From an uncultured Pelagibacteraceae bacterium (GTDB lineage: Bacteria; Pseudomonadota; Alphaproteobacteria; Pelagibacterales; AG-422-B15): a stretch of 64,000 nt of DNA. Shown piece after piece: positions 36,955-45,118 of the stretch. The position numbers and the translations under genes were made by a program. The DNA is taken from positions 81,416 through 145,415 of the forward strand of contig CACCCN010000002.1 in NCBI GenBank assembly GCA_902544525.1. Direction: 5' to 3'. Below the pieces are notes generated by a model. That model saw only the letters and a program-made list of their open reading frames with translations. It had not been told where the DNA came from and did no database searches. The first letter of the stretch is position 1, and the number at the start of each line of letters is the position of its first letter.

Positions 36955-37716
36955 TTATTGCCAGGTTTTGTTATTTTCAGTCCAGATTTTTTGAAGAAGT
37001 TCGTAATCTCGCTTATTATCCATACATTGCCAAAAGCCTTCGTGTTGGAATGCTAATAATTCTTTATTGCTTGTCAATTCTTCTAAAGGTTCCCTCTCTA
37101 AAAGAGTTTCATCAGAATCAATCATATCAAAAAAATCTTTTTTGAAAATAAAAAAACCTCCGTTTATCCAACCTTTTTGCATTTGTGGTTTTTCTTTAAA
37201 ACTAATTACTAAATTATTTGAAATTTCCAGTTCTCCAAATCTAGCTGGTGGTCTCACTCCCGTCACAGTTCCTATTTTTGAGTGAGAATTATGAAATTTT
37301 AAAAGCTGATCAATGTTTACATTAGAAATACCATCTCCATAAGTAACCATAAAATTTTCAGAGCAGATAAATTTTTTCATTCTTTTTACTCTACCACCTG
37401 TCATTGTATTTTTACCAGTCTGCACAAGTCTAATATCAATTTTTTGATCAATATATTCACTGTTATAGTCTAAAACTCTAATAATTTCTTTTTTACAAAT
37501 TTTATCCGAATACTTTTCCTTTAGGAAATATTTAATTATGACATCTGATTTGTAACCCATCGCAATATAAAAATTTTTAATATTATACTTTTGATAGTGG
37601 TCAATAATATGAATTAATATTGGCTTACCTCCAATTTCAATCATTGGTTTTGGAGTAACATCAGTGTACTCTGACAGTCTTGTTCCAAATCCTCCAGCTA
37701 AAATGATAACGTCCAT
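36955..37716 (-). CDS. rfbF: Glucose-1-phosphate cytidylyltransferase
   Basis: Makes CDP-glucose from CTP and glucose-1-phosphate. The 253 residues show LAGGFGTRLSEYTDVTPKPMIEIGGKPILIHI, YGDGISNVNI and the RfbF-typical VTGVRPPARFGELEI, WINGGFFIFKKDFFD and the C-terminal FWQCMDNKRDYELL. This high similarity to RfbF leaves little doubt. It begins a CDP-6-deoxyhexose route with rfbG (38131-39240). Confidence 0.95.
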   Translation of the reverse strand: MDVIILAGGFGTRLSEYTDVTPKPMIEIGGKPILIHIIDHYQKYNIKNFYIAMGYKSDVIIKYFLKEKYSDKICKKEIIRVLDYNSEYIDQKIDIRLVQTGKNTMTGGRVKRMKKFICSENFMVTYGDGISNVNIDQLLKFHNSHSKIGTVTGVRPPARFGELEISNNLVISFKEKPQMQKGWINGGFFIFKKDFFDMIDSDETLLEREPLEELTSNKELLAFQHEGFWQCMDNKRDYELLQKIWTENNKTWQ

Positions 37717-37723
37717 TGCTTAT

Positions 37724-38149
37724 TCACCATTTATAATTAATCATATTTTGATCAAGTCTTTTAACTTCATTCTCGTCATGAATTATATTCGAGAAGTTTA
37801 AAATAATATTTTTGGAACTACTTGTTCCTTGAAATCCAAACCATATATTTGGTGGAACAAATAAAGATTTGTAATTTTTTGATCCAATTTCCAATACTTT
37901 AAATGGTCCATCTTTATTCGTCGTAAATACAAATTTAACGGATCCAGATGGAACAACTAGATTCATTGTCATTTTAGTATGGAGTTTCCAAGCCTTAATA
38001 AATTTATTTTCTATGAATGAAAAATAAGCTTCTCCAAAATTTTTATAATTTTCGTCACTATTTTTTAAAAATTTTAAAATATTGCCTCCATTGACACTTA
38101 TCTCTTCAAGCTCGAGAGATTTTATTTTACTTAATGTACTTGTGCCCAA
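37724..38149 (-). CDS. dTDP-4-dehydrorhamnose 3,5-epimerase-like cupin
   Basis: A 141-residue cupin resembling RmlC but shorter. The core AWKLHTKMTMNLVVPSGSVKFVF, with the single visible His in the RmlC position, is followed by SLFVPPNIWFGFQG. Its start overlaps the end of rfbG by 19 bases, and it precedes rfbF. The likely role is 3- and/or 5-epimerisation of CDP-4-keto-6-deoxyglucose. Subtype assignment is by pattern and context. Confidence 0.82.
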   Translation of the reverse strand: MGTSTLSKIKSLELEEISVNGGNILKFLKNSDENYKNFGEAYFSFIENKFIKAWKLHTKMTMNLVVPSGSVKFVFTTNKDGPFKVLEIGSKNYKSLFVPPNIWFGFQGTSSSKNIILNFSNIIHDENEVKRLDQNMINYKW

Positions 38150-39240
38150 TTTAAATTTCTTTCTTTTGCAATTTTTTCATATTCAGAAATTTGACTATTA
38201 GTAATTGTCTGAGTATTTAATTCATTTTTAAAATAGTCTTTATACCAATTAACAGTAAGTTTTATAGTTTCCTCAAACGTTAAAGTAGCGTTCCATTTTA
38301 GAAGTTCCATAGCTTTATCGCAATTAAGCTTTAGTAATCCTGACTCATTATTGAAAGAGGTGTTACTTGCATTAACCCATTTTCCCCCTTTCCAATGAAT
38401 ACTCATAGTGTTAGCTACATCTAGTACAGTATAATTGTACTTATCATTCGGTCCAAAGTTGAATGGTTCACCATGAATCTTTAAACCTTCATTTAAATTC
38501 ATCGCCAAACAAAGATAACCACTTAATGGCTCTAAAACATGCTGCCATGGACGAGTAGAATGAGGGTTTCTAATTTTTACTTCCTTTTTTTTATTCCAAG
38601 CAGTTATAATATCAGGAATTATTCTATCATTTGACCAATCTCCACCACCAATTACATTTCCAGCCCTCCCAATTGATATTCGAACTTTGGAGTTATTGTT
38701 AAAATACGATTTCAAATATGAATATATGGCAAGCTCAGTTGCTGCTTTAGAGCCGCTGTAAGGATCAGAACCTCCCAAAATATCTGTTTCTCTATAGCCC
38801 CATATCCACTCTGAATTTTTATAACATTTATCACTGGTAATTAAAACAACAGTACAATGGTTACTAAGGTTTCTACATGAATCTAATAAGTTAATAGTAC
38901 CTATTACATTTGTCTCCCAGGTGTCTCTAGGATTATTAAGTGATTCCTTTACTAAAGCCTGGGCCGCTAGGTGAAAAATAAAATCAGGTTTTATATCATT
39001 AATAATCGTATTAATTTTTTTGTGATCTCTTATATCTATTCTTATATCATTAATTTTTTTTTCTAAATTAATTTCATCAAAATGGGAGGGAGATGTAATA
39101 GGATCTAAAGCTAATCCAGTGATATTTGCTCCCATTAGGCTCAGCCATGATGTGAGCCAAGATCCTTTAAATCCTGTATGTCCTGTAATAAGAATTTTTT
39201 TACCATTAAATGTTTTATAAAATAGGTTTGATTGATTCAT
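38131..39240 (-). CDS. rfbG: CDP-glucose 4,6-dehydratase
   Basis: Converts CDP-glucose to CDP-4-keto-6-deoxyglucose. The 369 residues contain ITGHTGFKGSWLTSWLSLMGANITGLALDP, FHLAAQALVKESLNNPRDTWETNVIGT, ITSDKCYKNSEWIWGYRETDILGG and catalytic DPYSGSKAATELAI. This is a textbook RfbG. It opens the rfbG-cupin-rfbF-SDR operon. No RfbH (3-dehydratase) is nearby, so the product should be a CDP-6-deoxyhexose rather than a 3,6-dideoxyhexose. Confidence 0.96.
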   Translation of the reverse strand: MNQSNLFYKTFNGKKILITGHTGFKGSWLTSWLSLMGANITGLALDPITSPSHFDEINLEKKINDIRIDIRDHKKINTIINDIKPDFIFHLAAQALVKESLNNPRDTWETNVIGTINLLDSCRNLSNHCTVVLITSDKCYKNSEWIWGYRETDILGGSDPYSGSKAATELAIYSYLKSYFNNNSKVRISIGRAGNVIGGGDWSNDRIIPDIITAWNKKKEVKIRNPHSTRPWQHVLEPLSGYLCLAMNLNEGLKIHGEPFNFGPNDKYNYTVLDVANTMSIHWKGGKWVNASNTSFNNESGLLKLNCDKAMELLKWNATLTFEETIKLTVNWYKDYFKNELNTQTITNSQISEYEKIAKERNLNWAQVH

Positions 39241-39441
39241 ACAAGTGATAATCTATTAATGTTTATTTAAAAATATGTACTTTATAAATTTCAAATACAT
39301 AATTACTTACTATCTTTTAACTAATAAACGAGAGATTAAACTAACTTTATTTAGTTGCATAGAATTAATCTGATAAAAAACCACTGTATATAAAACTACT
39401 TCACAAATCATTACCAAAAAAAATAAATATTACTCAATCGG

Positions 39442-40644
39442 CTAAAAATTTACCAGTTTCTCATATATAATTTGAGCTGACGTTATCTGCGCATCATCTG
39501 AATTATCAGAAATATAATTTTTAAAATAATTAATATAATTTTTATATTTTATTGAGATATTTAAATCGTAATAATTATCTTTTTTACTAGAAAGATTTAC
39601 AGATTTTGTACCCAATTCTGTTGCTAAATCTTCGATTGAGGCCCTATAATTGAATAAATAATTTTGAGAAGTCATGAAAATTAAAGGCTTATTATAAATG
39701 ACAGAAAAATTAACTGCTGTACTATTGTGTTGAATAACAAAAAAAGAATTTTTTATGAGTTCTAAAGTCTTATTCTTGAATGCTTTTCTACCATACGGGT
39801 TATCTTCGATGCTATATTGAGCTTTTGGATAAACTGCAATCACGACTTCGCAATTATATTTATTTTCTAGATAGTCAAAAAAATTACATATCTCCTTATA
39901 AAAAATATTTTTTTCACAAAGATTTTTTTTAAACCCATGATAATATGGATCTTTATGATTAGGAACATCCTCATCGATATATAGAATATATTTTTTTTTA
40001 AATTGTTTGCGAAGTAAATCATTACTTTCAGTATTTGAATTTTTATTTAAAAGAAATTCATTATATGCAAATGAATGAGCGCTAATTTTTAAGGAATCTG
40101 AATGTACATCAAAAGATATATTTTTTTTTGCATTATTTCCTGCATAAATAATAAACTTAGGCGAAATTTTATTTACCTTATTTTTGAATAAAAAAAAATT
40201 GACTGATCTTTTTTTTATCATTTCAAGTTTTTCAATTAAAATTTTTTGATTTAGTATAATAGTTCTGATAATGCCCATAAATGAAAGTTTATTAATAGGA
40301 TAATAAGATAATCTGAAATAACCCCATGTAATAAAATTCTTTTCAAGTTCTAAAAAAATCCATTCTGATTTAGTATTTAAACTTAAGCTTGTCATAACGA
40401 AAGTTTCTTTATTTATTTGTTTTGCTAATTTTTTGAAAGAATTTTTATCTAAAAAATTTATAATTTTTAAATTTTGATAACTATTAATAAAATCAGATTT
40501 TGGAATGGAGATGTTTTTAAGAATAAATTTGGAGATGTCCCATATTTCAATTTTTAAATTTTTTTTTAAATAAAAATCTATTTCGAATCTTTTGAAATCT
40601 CTTTCTAAAAATACATTTTCGTAAATAATTATAATTTTTTTCAT
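39442..40644 (-). CDS. Putative GT-B glycosyltransferase at end of nonulosonate operon (unrecognised family)
   Basis: A 400-residue protein I cannot assign confidently. No membrane helix is evident. The C-terminal half has a pattern common to surface-polysaccharide proteins: YNCEVVIAVYPKAQY, then KTLELIKNSFFVIQHNSTAVNFSVIYNKPLIFMTS. The HNSTAVNF...KPLIF segment resembles the donor-binding end of GT-B sialyl/nonulosonyl-type transferases. It is placed directly downstream of neuA (94-base gap), so transfer of the CMP-activated nonulosonic acid is a reasonable inference. It could instead be a processing protein. Confidence 0.7.
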   Translation of the reverse strand: MKKIIIIYENVFLERDFKRFEIDFYLKKNLKIEIWDISKFILKNISIPKSDFINSYQNLKIINFLDKNSFKKLAKQINKETFVMTSLSLNTKSEWIFLELEKNFITWGYFRLSYYPINKLSFMGIIRTIILNQKILIEKLEMIKKRSVNFFLFKNKVNKISPKFIIYAGNNAKKNISFDVHSDSLKISAHSFAYNEFLLNKNSNTESNDLLRKQFKKKYILYIDEDVPNHKDPYYHGFKKNLCEKNIFYKEICNFFDYLENKYNCEVVIAVYPKAQYSIEDNPYGRKAFKNKTLELIKNSFFVIQHNSTAVNFSVIYNKPLIFMTSQNYLFNYRASIEDLATELGTKSVNLSSKKDNYYDLNISIKYKNYINYFKNYISDNSDDAQITSAQIIYEKLVNF

Positions 40645-40738
40645 AAACTTAATTTTTAATCATTATTGAAAGAGTCTTATAGAGTATTAGAAAACTCATG
40701 AGTTGCCTCACTTTTTTTTACAATTATCATAAAATTTT

Positions 40739-41431
40739 TTAATATAGTTGACTAATTATTCTAGCTAATCTTAAGTCACTCATATCATCAATATCAATAC
40801 TATAATCTGAATTAAATTTATAAACTATTGACTTATTCTCTACAATGAAAGATTTATACTTCTTAATAAAAGAAGTAGTAGACAAATAAAAACTTCCATC
40901 AATAAAATAATAGTCACTTTCGTACTCTTGTCTTCCACTAATTTTTTTTTTATTTTTCTTAAGATAAGACCAATTTGATTTATTAGTCTTAATACATTCT
41001 CTTGGATGCTCTTTCATTTTGACTGCACCAAAGATAGATTCGATTTTTTTATGTTTAAATTTATTTATAGCAGCTTTTATCTCTTTTAAATTTCTAAATG
41101 GCGAAGTTGGTTGCAATAGGAGCACTGCATCTGGATCATAATTTTCAATTTTGTTGAGCCAATTTAGTGCATGTAACACAGCATCAACAACTTTACTTTT
41201 ATCAGTTGACAAGGAAATAGGTCTAACATAGTTGCTACTAATTCCTTTTTTTTTACAATAATTTAAGATTTCATTATTATCAGAAGATACAAATGTCCTA
41301 AAATTTTTTGGTAATTTTCTTGCTATATCTAAACTATAATCAATTAGTTTTTTATTGCCAATTATGGAGAGATTTTTTCTTTTTATACCTTTTGATCCAC
41401 CTCTTGCAGGAATAAACACAAGAACATTCAT
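40739..41431 (-). CDS. neuA: CMP-nonulosonic acid cytidylyltransferase (NeuA/LegF family)
   Basis: Activates a nonulosonic acid with CTP. The 230 residues start VLVFIPARGGSKGIKRKNLSIIGNKKLI, the CTP-binding loop of the family, with LLLQPTSPFRNLKEI and the Mg-binding YSIDIDDMSDLRLA near the end. It overlaps the DegT gene by 4 bases. Whether the substrate is legionaminic, pseudaminic or another acid cannot be read; the upstream LegC and PtmE-like genes favour legionaminic type. Confidence 0.93.
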   Translation of the reverse strand: MNVLVFIPARGGSKGIKRKNLSIIGNKKLIDYSLDIARKLPKNFRTFVSSDNNEILNYCKKKGISSNYVRPISLSTDKSKVVDAVLHALNWLNKIENYDPDAVLLLQPTSPFRNLKEIKAAINKFKHKKIESIFGAVKMKEHPRECIKTNKSNWSYLKKNKKKISGRQEYESDYYFIDGSFYLSTTSFIKKYKSFIVENKSIVYKFNSDYSIDIDDMSDLRLARIISQLY

Positions 41432-42564
41432 TTAAATATTTTCTCTAATTCTTTTGCTAGGGACTTATAATCATTTATTTTTTTCTTCAATTGAATTGGA
41501 ATTGCTATAGATGTTTTTAAAATATCTCTTGATATTTTTGAGCGAATTATATTTTTTTTTGAAAGTGCGTGATCCCAATAAAATGAACAATGCCACTCAA
41601 TTGCATCAGGTAGATTCTTAGTTCCAAATTCTAACTTATTTAAAAGATTAATTACCTGTTTTTTTAGTAATTTATTTTTTACAAAAAATATATAAGTATC
41701 GTAAATTAAATCACTTCCTTTTGGTATTGTTCTCATTTCAAGATATTTACCCACAATTTTATCAATAGCAAAATATCTGCGTTTATTTTCTGAAATTATA
41801 TAATCGAGTTTTTTTAATTGTTCTTTTCCAATTACAGCCTGAATTTCTGTCATTCTATAATTGAAACCATATATTTTTTTTGTATCTGTTCCTCTTGTTT
41901 TCCGTGGGTTATTTTGGTGACCATGATCGTGATATTCCTTAGCAAAATTATAAATTTTTTTTGACTTAGTATGTATTGTTCCTCCCTCTCCACACGTTAT
42001 TATCTTTCCAAAATCTAAACTTGCAACTCCTACATCGCCAATTGTACCTAGGTATTTTTTATTAAATCTGCCACCAAGAGCCTCGCAGTTATCCTCTAAA
42101 ACTTTAATTTTATATTTTTTTGCAATTTTAAGAATTTCTTTCATATTGGCTGGAACTCCAAGCATATGAACTGGAATTATTGCCTTAGTTTTCTTTGAAA
42201 TTAAATTTTCAATTTCTAAAGGATCAATATTTAATGAGTTATCGATGTTGGCTATAACCGGTTTCGCACCAATATCTAGTATTGCTTCAACTGTTGCAAT
42301 AAAGTTAAAAGCTTGAGTTATTACTTCGTCTCCTCTTTTAACCCCAATAGATAAAAGACCTATTTTTATTGCTGATGTTCCAGATGAAACTGCTAGAGTA
42401 TACTTAGATTTTAATTTTTTATTAAAATTTTGTTCAAATTCTCTAACATGATAATTTTTTCTAAGATTATTGAAACCATGCGCAAACAGAATACCATTTT
42501 CTTTTTTAAACAATCTATTAACTGCATTATACTCCTTACTGTCAATGATTTCAAACCCTGGCAT
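41428..42564 (-). CDS. DegT/DnrJ/EryC1 PLP aminotransferase (second copy, DHGH subtype)
   Basis: A sugar aminotransferase of 378 residues. The PLP-lysine region reads VASLDFGKIITCGEGGTIHT rather than the SFNGNK type of LegC, and is followed by AKEYHDHGHQNNPRKTRGTDTKKIYGFNYRMTEIQAVIGKEQL. The LDFGK/DHGH pattern recalls the KdnA-like branch, which acts on C8 of a keto-sugar acid; I am moderately sure of that resemblance. It overlaps both the PhyH dioxygenase (14 bases) and neuA (4 bases). A step on the nonulosonic acid just before CMP activation is therefore suggested. Confidence 0.9.
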   Translation of the reverse strand: MPGFEIIDSKEYNAVNRLFKKENGILFAHGFNNLRKNYHVREFEQNFNKKLKSKYTLAVSSGTSAIKIGLLSIGVKRGDEVITQAFNFIATVEAILDIGAKPVIANIDNSLNIDPLEIENLISKKTKAIIPVHMLGVPANMKEILKIAKKYKIKVLEDNCEALGGRFNKKYLGTIGDVGVASLDFGKIITCGEGGTIHTKSKKIYNFAKEYHDHGHQNNPRKTRGTDTKKIYGFNYRMTEIQAVIGKEQLKKLDYIISENKRRYFAIDKIVGKYLEMRTIPKGSDLIYDTYIFFVKNKLLKKQVINLLNKLEFGTKNLPDAIEWHCSFYWDHALSKKNIIRSKISRDILKTSIAIPIQLKKKINDYKSLAKELEKIFK

Positions 42565-43303
42565 ATTTTGTAATACTATTTTTGAGCTCTATCTCATACG
42601 TTTTTTTTCTGTTGAGATCGATTTTTGAAGACTTACCTATATATCTGATTGTTAATCCTCTTCTCGCATGCCGGCTAGTGTTTTTTTTGCTACCATGAAC
42701 AACCAGGCAATTATGAATTATACAATCGCCTCTTTTTATGTTTGGAATATTTTTTTTTAGAAGCTTCATGCTTTTTGGATATTTTAAAGTCTGTGATGAA
42801 CCAGGAGCGAATGATTGTGCATGTTCTAGTAATCCAAAATGGTGAGATTTATCATAATAAAAAACACCTCCATTTTTTTCATTAGAGTCATCGAGAGCAA
42901 TCCAAATTGTCAATCCTTTTGAATTATCCACACACCAATAATAATTATCTTGATGCATAGGAGAGGCTAGTCCCACTTTAGCAGGCTTTGCGAATAATTC
43001 GGAACCAAAATCTTTAATACTATCTTCAAGTAAGATTGAGGAAATTTTTTTTAAAACTTTATTATTTTTTAATTTTTTAGACCACCTCCAATTATTCATA
43101 AAGTGAACTGAATTTATAATATTATTCTTAGTTTTGTTTATATCTCTACCTTTGAAATTTTTTAATCTTAGCAAAAAAGATTCTTCTAAGTCTTTGCCGG
43201 CTGTAATTATATCTTTTTTATCAAAAATATTTCTAGCAACTATATACCCCTTAGTATCATATTCTTTTTTTAATCTTTGTATTTTTTTATTATCAAAAAT
43301 CAT
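42551..43303 (-). CDS. PhyH-type Fe(II)/2-oxoglutarate dioxygenase
   Basis: A non-haem iron dioxygenase of 250 residues in the phytanoyl-CoA hydroxylase family. The metal facial triad is visible as HQD in GLASPMHQDNYYWCVD and the distal His in IIHNCLVVHGSKKN. The 2-oxoglutarate-binding Arg lies in RRGLTIRYIG. It is embedded between a methyltransferase and the DegT gene in a nonulosonic-acid operon, overlapping the latter. Hydroxylation of, or oxidation on, the sugar acid is a reasonable inference, not shown by sequence. Confidence 0.9.
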   Translation of the reverse strand: MIFDNKKIQRLKKEYDTKGYIVARNIFDKKDIITAGKDLEESFLLRLKNFKGRDINKTKNNIINSVHFMNNWRWSKKLKNNKVLKKISSILLEDSIKDFGSELFAKPAKVGLASPMHQDNYYWCVDNSKGLTIWIALDDSNEKNGGVFYYDKSHHFGLLEHAQSFAPGSSQTLKYPKSMKLLKKNIPNIKRGDCIIHNCLVVHGSKKNTSRHARRGLTIRYIGKSSKIDLNRKKTYEIELKNSITKYARV

Positions 43304-43310
43304 TTTTATT

Positions 43311-44033
43311 CTATTTTATTTTTTTGCAGATAATTAAATATGGTGTAGATATTATCTCAAGTCCATTTCTGGTAATTCTTGTTCCATCGTCTAATTTGTG
43401 GGTATAGGTTCGTCTGTCGTCCTCAGTTTTTTCAATATCCATGTCTAAATTAAATTTTTTCAATATTACATCAAAATTATTTTTTTCGAACTCTTTTTGA
43501 ACTGTTTTCAGGCTAAATCTGTTCCATCCTTTTTCCCATACATCACTATCTACTGCCTTTACTCTTGTTATAACATCAAAATTTGATTCATTAAAAGAAC
43601 CAAATACATAAATTATCCCATTTTCTGAAACTAAACTAATAAGATTTTCAATCCATGGTGTGACCTCATCAAAAATTGTATGAACACCATCTAATATGAC
43701 AGCATCAAACTTTTTGCCACCAAATTTTTTCTCAACAGATGCTTTATCAAAAATATCTATATGATAAAATTTAGCTGAAGAACAATTATTTTTCGCTTTA
43801 AGTAGTAACTCTTCTAATATGTCGGCCCCACTAATTTCAACGTTCGGAAGCTCTTTATTCACGTATGATATGAAAACTCCTGTAGCACAACCAATATCTA
43901 ATAAACTAAATTTATTGCTATGATTTTTTTTTATTTCATTTAATAAAAATTTGAAACTTTCCTTAACCAAAAATTTTTCGTTTAAATAGAAATTATCATG
44001 TATTCTTTTGCTATTTTTAAAAATCTTTTCCAT
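43311..44033 (-). CDS. Class I SAM-dependent methyltransferase
   Basis: A 240-residue methyltransferase. Motif I is SLLDIGCATGVFISYVNKELPNVEISGADI, and the post-I acidic region FDAVILDGVHTIFDEV follows. There is no membrane segment. It abuts the PtmE-like gene (no gap) and precedes PhyH by 7 bases. Probably O- or N-methylates a sugar in the same pathway; the substrate is unknown. Confidence 0.87.
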   Translation of the reverse strand: MEKIFKNSKRIHDNFYLNEKFLVKESFKFLLNEIKKNHSNKFSLLDIGCATGVFISYVNKELPNVEISGADILEELLLKAKNNCSSAKFYHIDIFDKASVEKKFGGKKFDAVILDGVHTIFDEVTPWIENLISLVSENGIIYVFGSFNESNFDVITRVKAVDSDVWEKGWNRFSLKTVQKEFEKNNFDVILKKFNLDMDIEKTEDDRRTYTHKLDDGTRITRNGLEIISTPYLIICKKIK

Positions 44034-45107
44034 TTATTCTTCAAAATTCAATTTATTTAATGCTTTCTTATATTCATTCCATTGACCAATATCAACCCAT
44101 GCTTCTTGACTTACAGGAAAAACCCCTATTCTTTTTTTTAAAATAATTAACTTTTCGATTAATTGGGGTAAGTCAAACTTTGTATTTTTTGGAATTTGAT
44201 TAATTACTTCTTTACTCATAATATACATGCCAGTATTTGCCAAAAGGCTAATATTTGGTTTTTCATTAATTTTAACTAGTAATCCATCTTTATTAATTTT
44301 GCAGTCTCCATAAGGAATAGTATAATTTCTAAAAGAAGCTACAATAGTAATTATATTTTTATTTTTTTTATGATATTTGATTATGTCTGCGTAATCACAA
44401 TTAATAAGAATATCACAATTAGTGACAAAAAATATGGGTTTAATACTTTTAGTAATCTTTGACAGAGCGCCTATAGTGCCTAAAGGTTTTTTTTCTTCAA
44501 TAAAGGATATTTTATTTTCTTGATTCTTTTCATCAAAAAAAGCTTTTAAAATTCTACTTTTATGATTAATTGATAAAAAATATTCACTTACTCCAAAGTC
44601 ATTAAATTTATCCATAATGTGATCTATTATAGGTTTTCCATTTATTGGAATGAGTGGTTTAGGCAGTATTGAAGTGAAAGGTTCTAGTCTTGCTCCCTTT
44701 CCTCCCGCCATGATAACTACTGGTAATGAACTTTTTTTTATATTTTTCTTACTTACTTTTTGGAATACATCATCCATTTTGATAATTTTAGTAATAGTTT
44801 TGTTAGAAGTAACTATCGGAATTAAATCTAATAAAAAATTTAAAAATAAATTTTGCGCTTTTAGTTTGGTATATTTTTCCTCTGTCAAAAACTTGGGTTT
44901 TTTGTTAAATATAGTGGTAATTTTGTATGATAGCTTCTTTCCATTTAAGATAGCTTTTCTCACATCCCCATCACTTAAAGTCCCAAGCATTTTATTGTTT
45001 TTGTCAACAACAACTAGACATTTTGATCCACTGTTATCTATAGAATTGAGAGAATCCTGAATTGATGCAGTCTTATAAATGAGAAACTTATTAATGTCTA
45101 AACTCAT
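44034..45107 (-). CDS. CBS-domain sugar nucleotidyltransferase (PtmE-like)
   Basis: A fusion of tandem CBS domains (residues 1-120, e.g. CLVVVDKNNKMLGTLSDGDVRKAIL) with an NTP-transferase (about 128-357, VVIMAGGKGARLEPFTSILPKPLIPINGKPIIDHIMDKF). This is the PtmE layout; Campylobacter PtmE makes GDP-GlcN for legionaminic acid. With LegC and NeuC in the operon, it supports a GDP-sugar route to the nonulosonic acid. Nucleotide specificity is inferred from family, not visible. Confidence 0.9.
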   Translation of the reverse strand: MSLDINKFLIYKTASIQDSLNSIDNSGSKCLVVVDKNNKMLGTLSDGDVRKAILNGKKLSYKITTIFNKKPKFLTEEKYTKLKAQNLFLNFLLDLIPIVTSNKTITKIIKMDDVFQKVSKKNIKKSSLPVVIMAGGKGARLEPFTSILPKPLIPINGKPIIDHIMDKFNDFGVSEYFLSINHKSRILKAFFDEKNQENKISFIEEKKPLGTIGALSKITKSIKPIFFVTNCDILINCDYADIIKYHKKNKNIITIVASFRNYTIPYGDCKINKDGLLVKINEKPNISLLANTGMYIMSKEVINQIPKNTKFDLPQLIEKLIILKKRIGVFPVSQEAWVDIGQWNEYKKALNKLNFEE

Positions 45108-45118
45108 AATAGTAATTG

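Noticed and set aside
39241-39441. Possible small gene or terminator in the 200-base gap before rfbG
   Set aside because: No ORF, no clear GC-rich hairpin; likely the promoter region for the rfbG operon.
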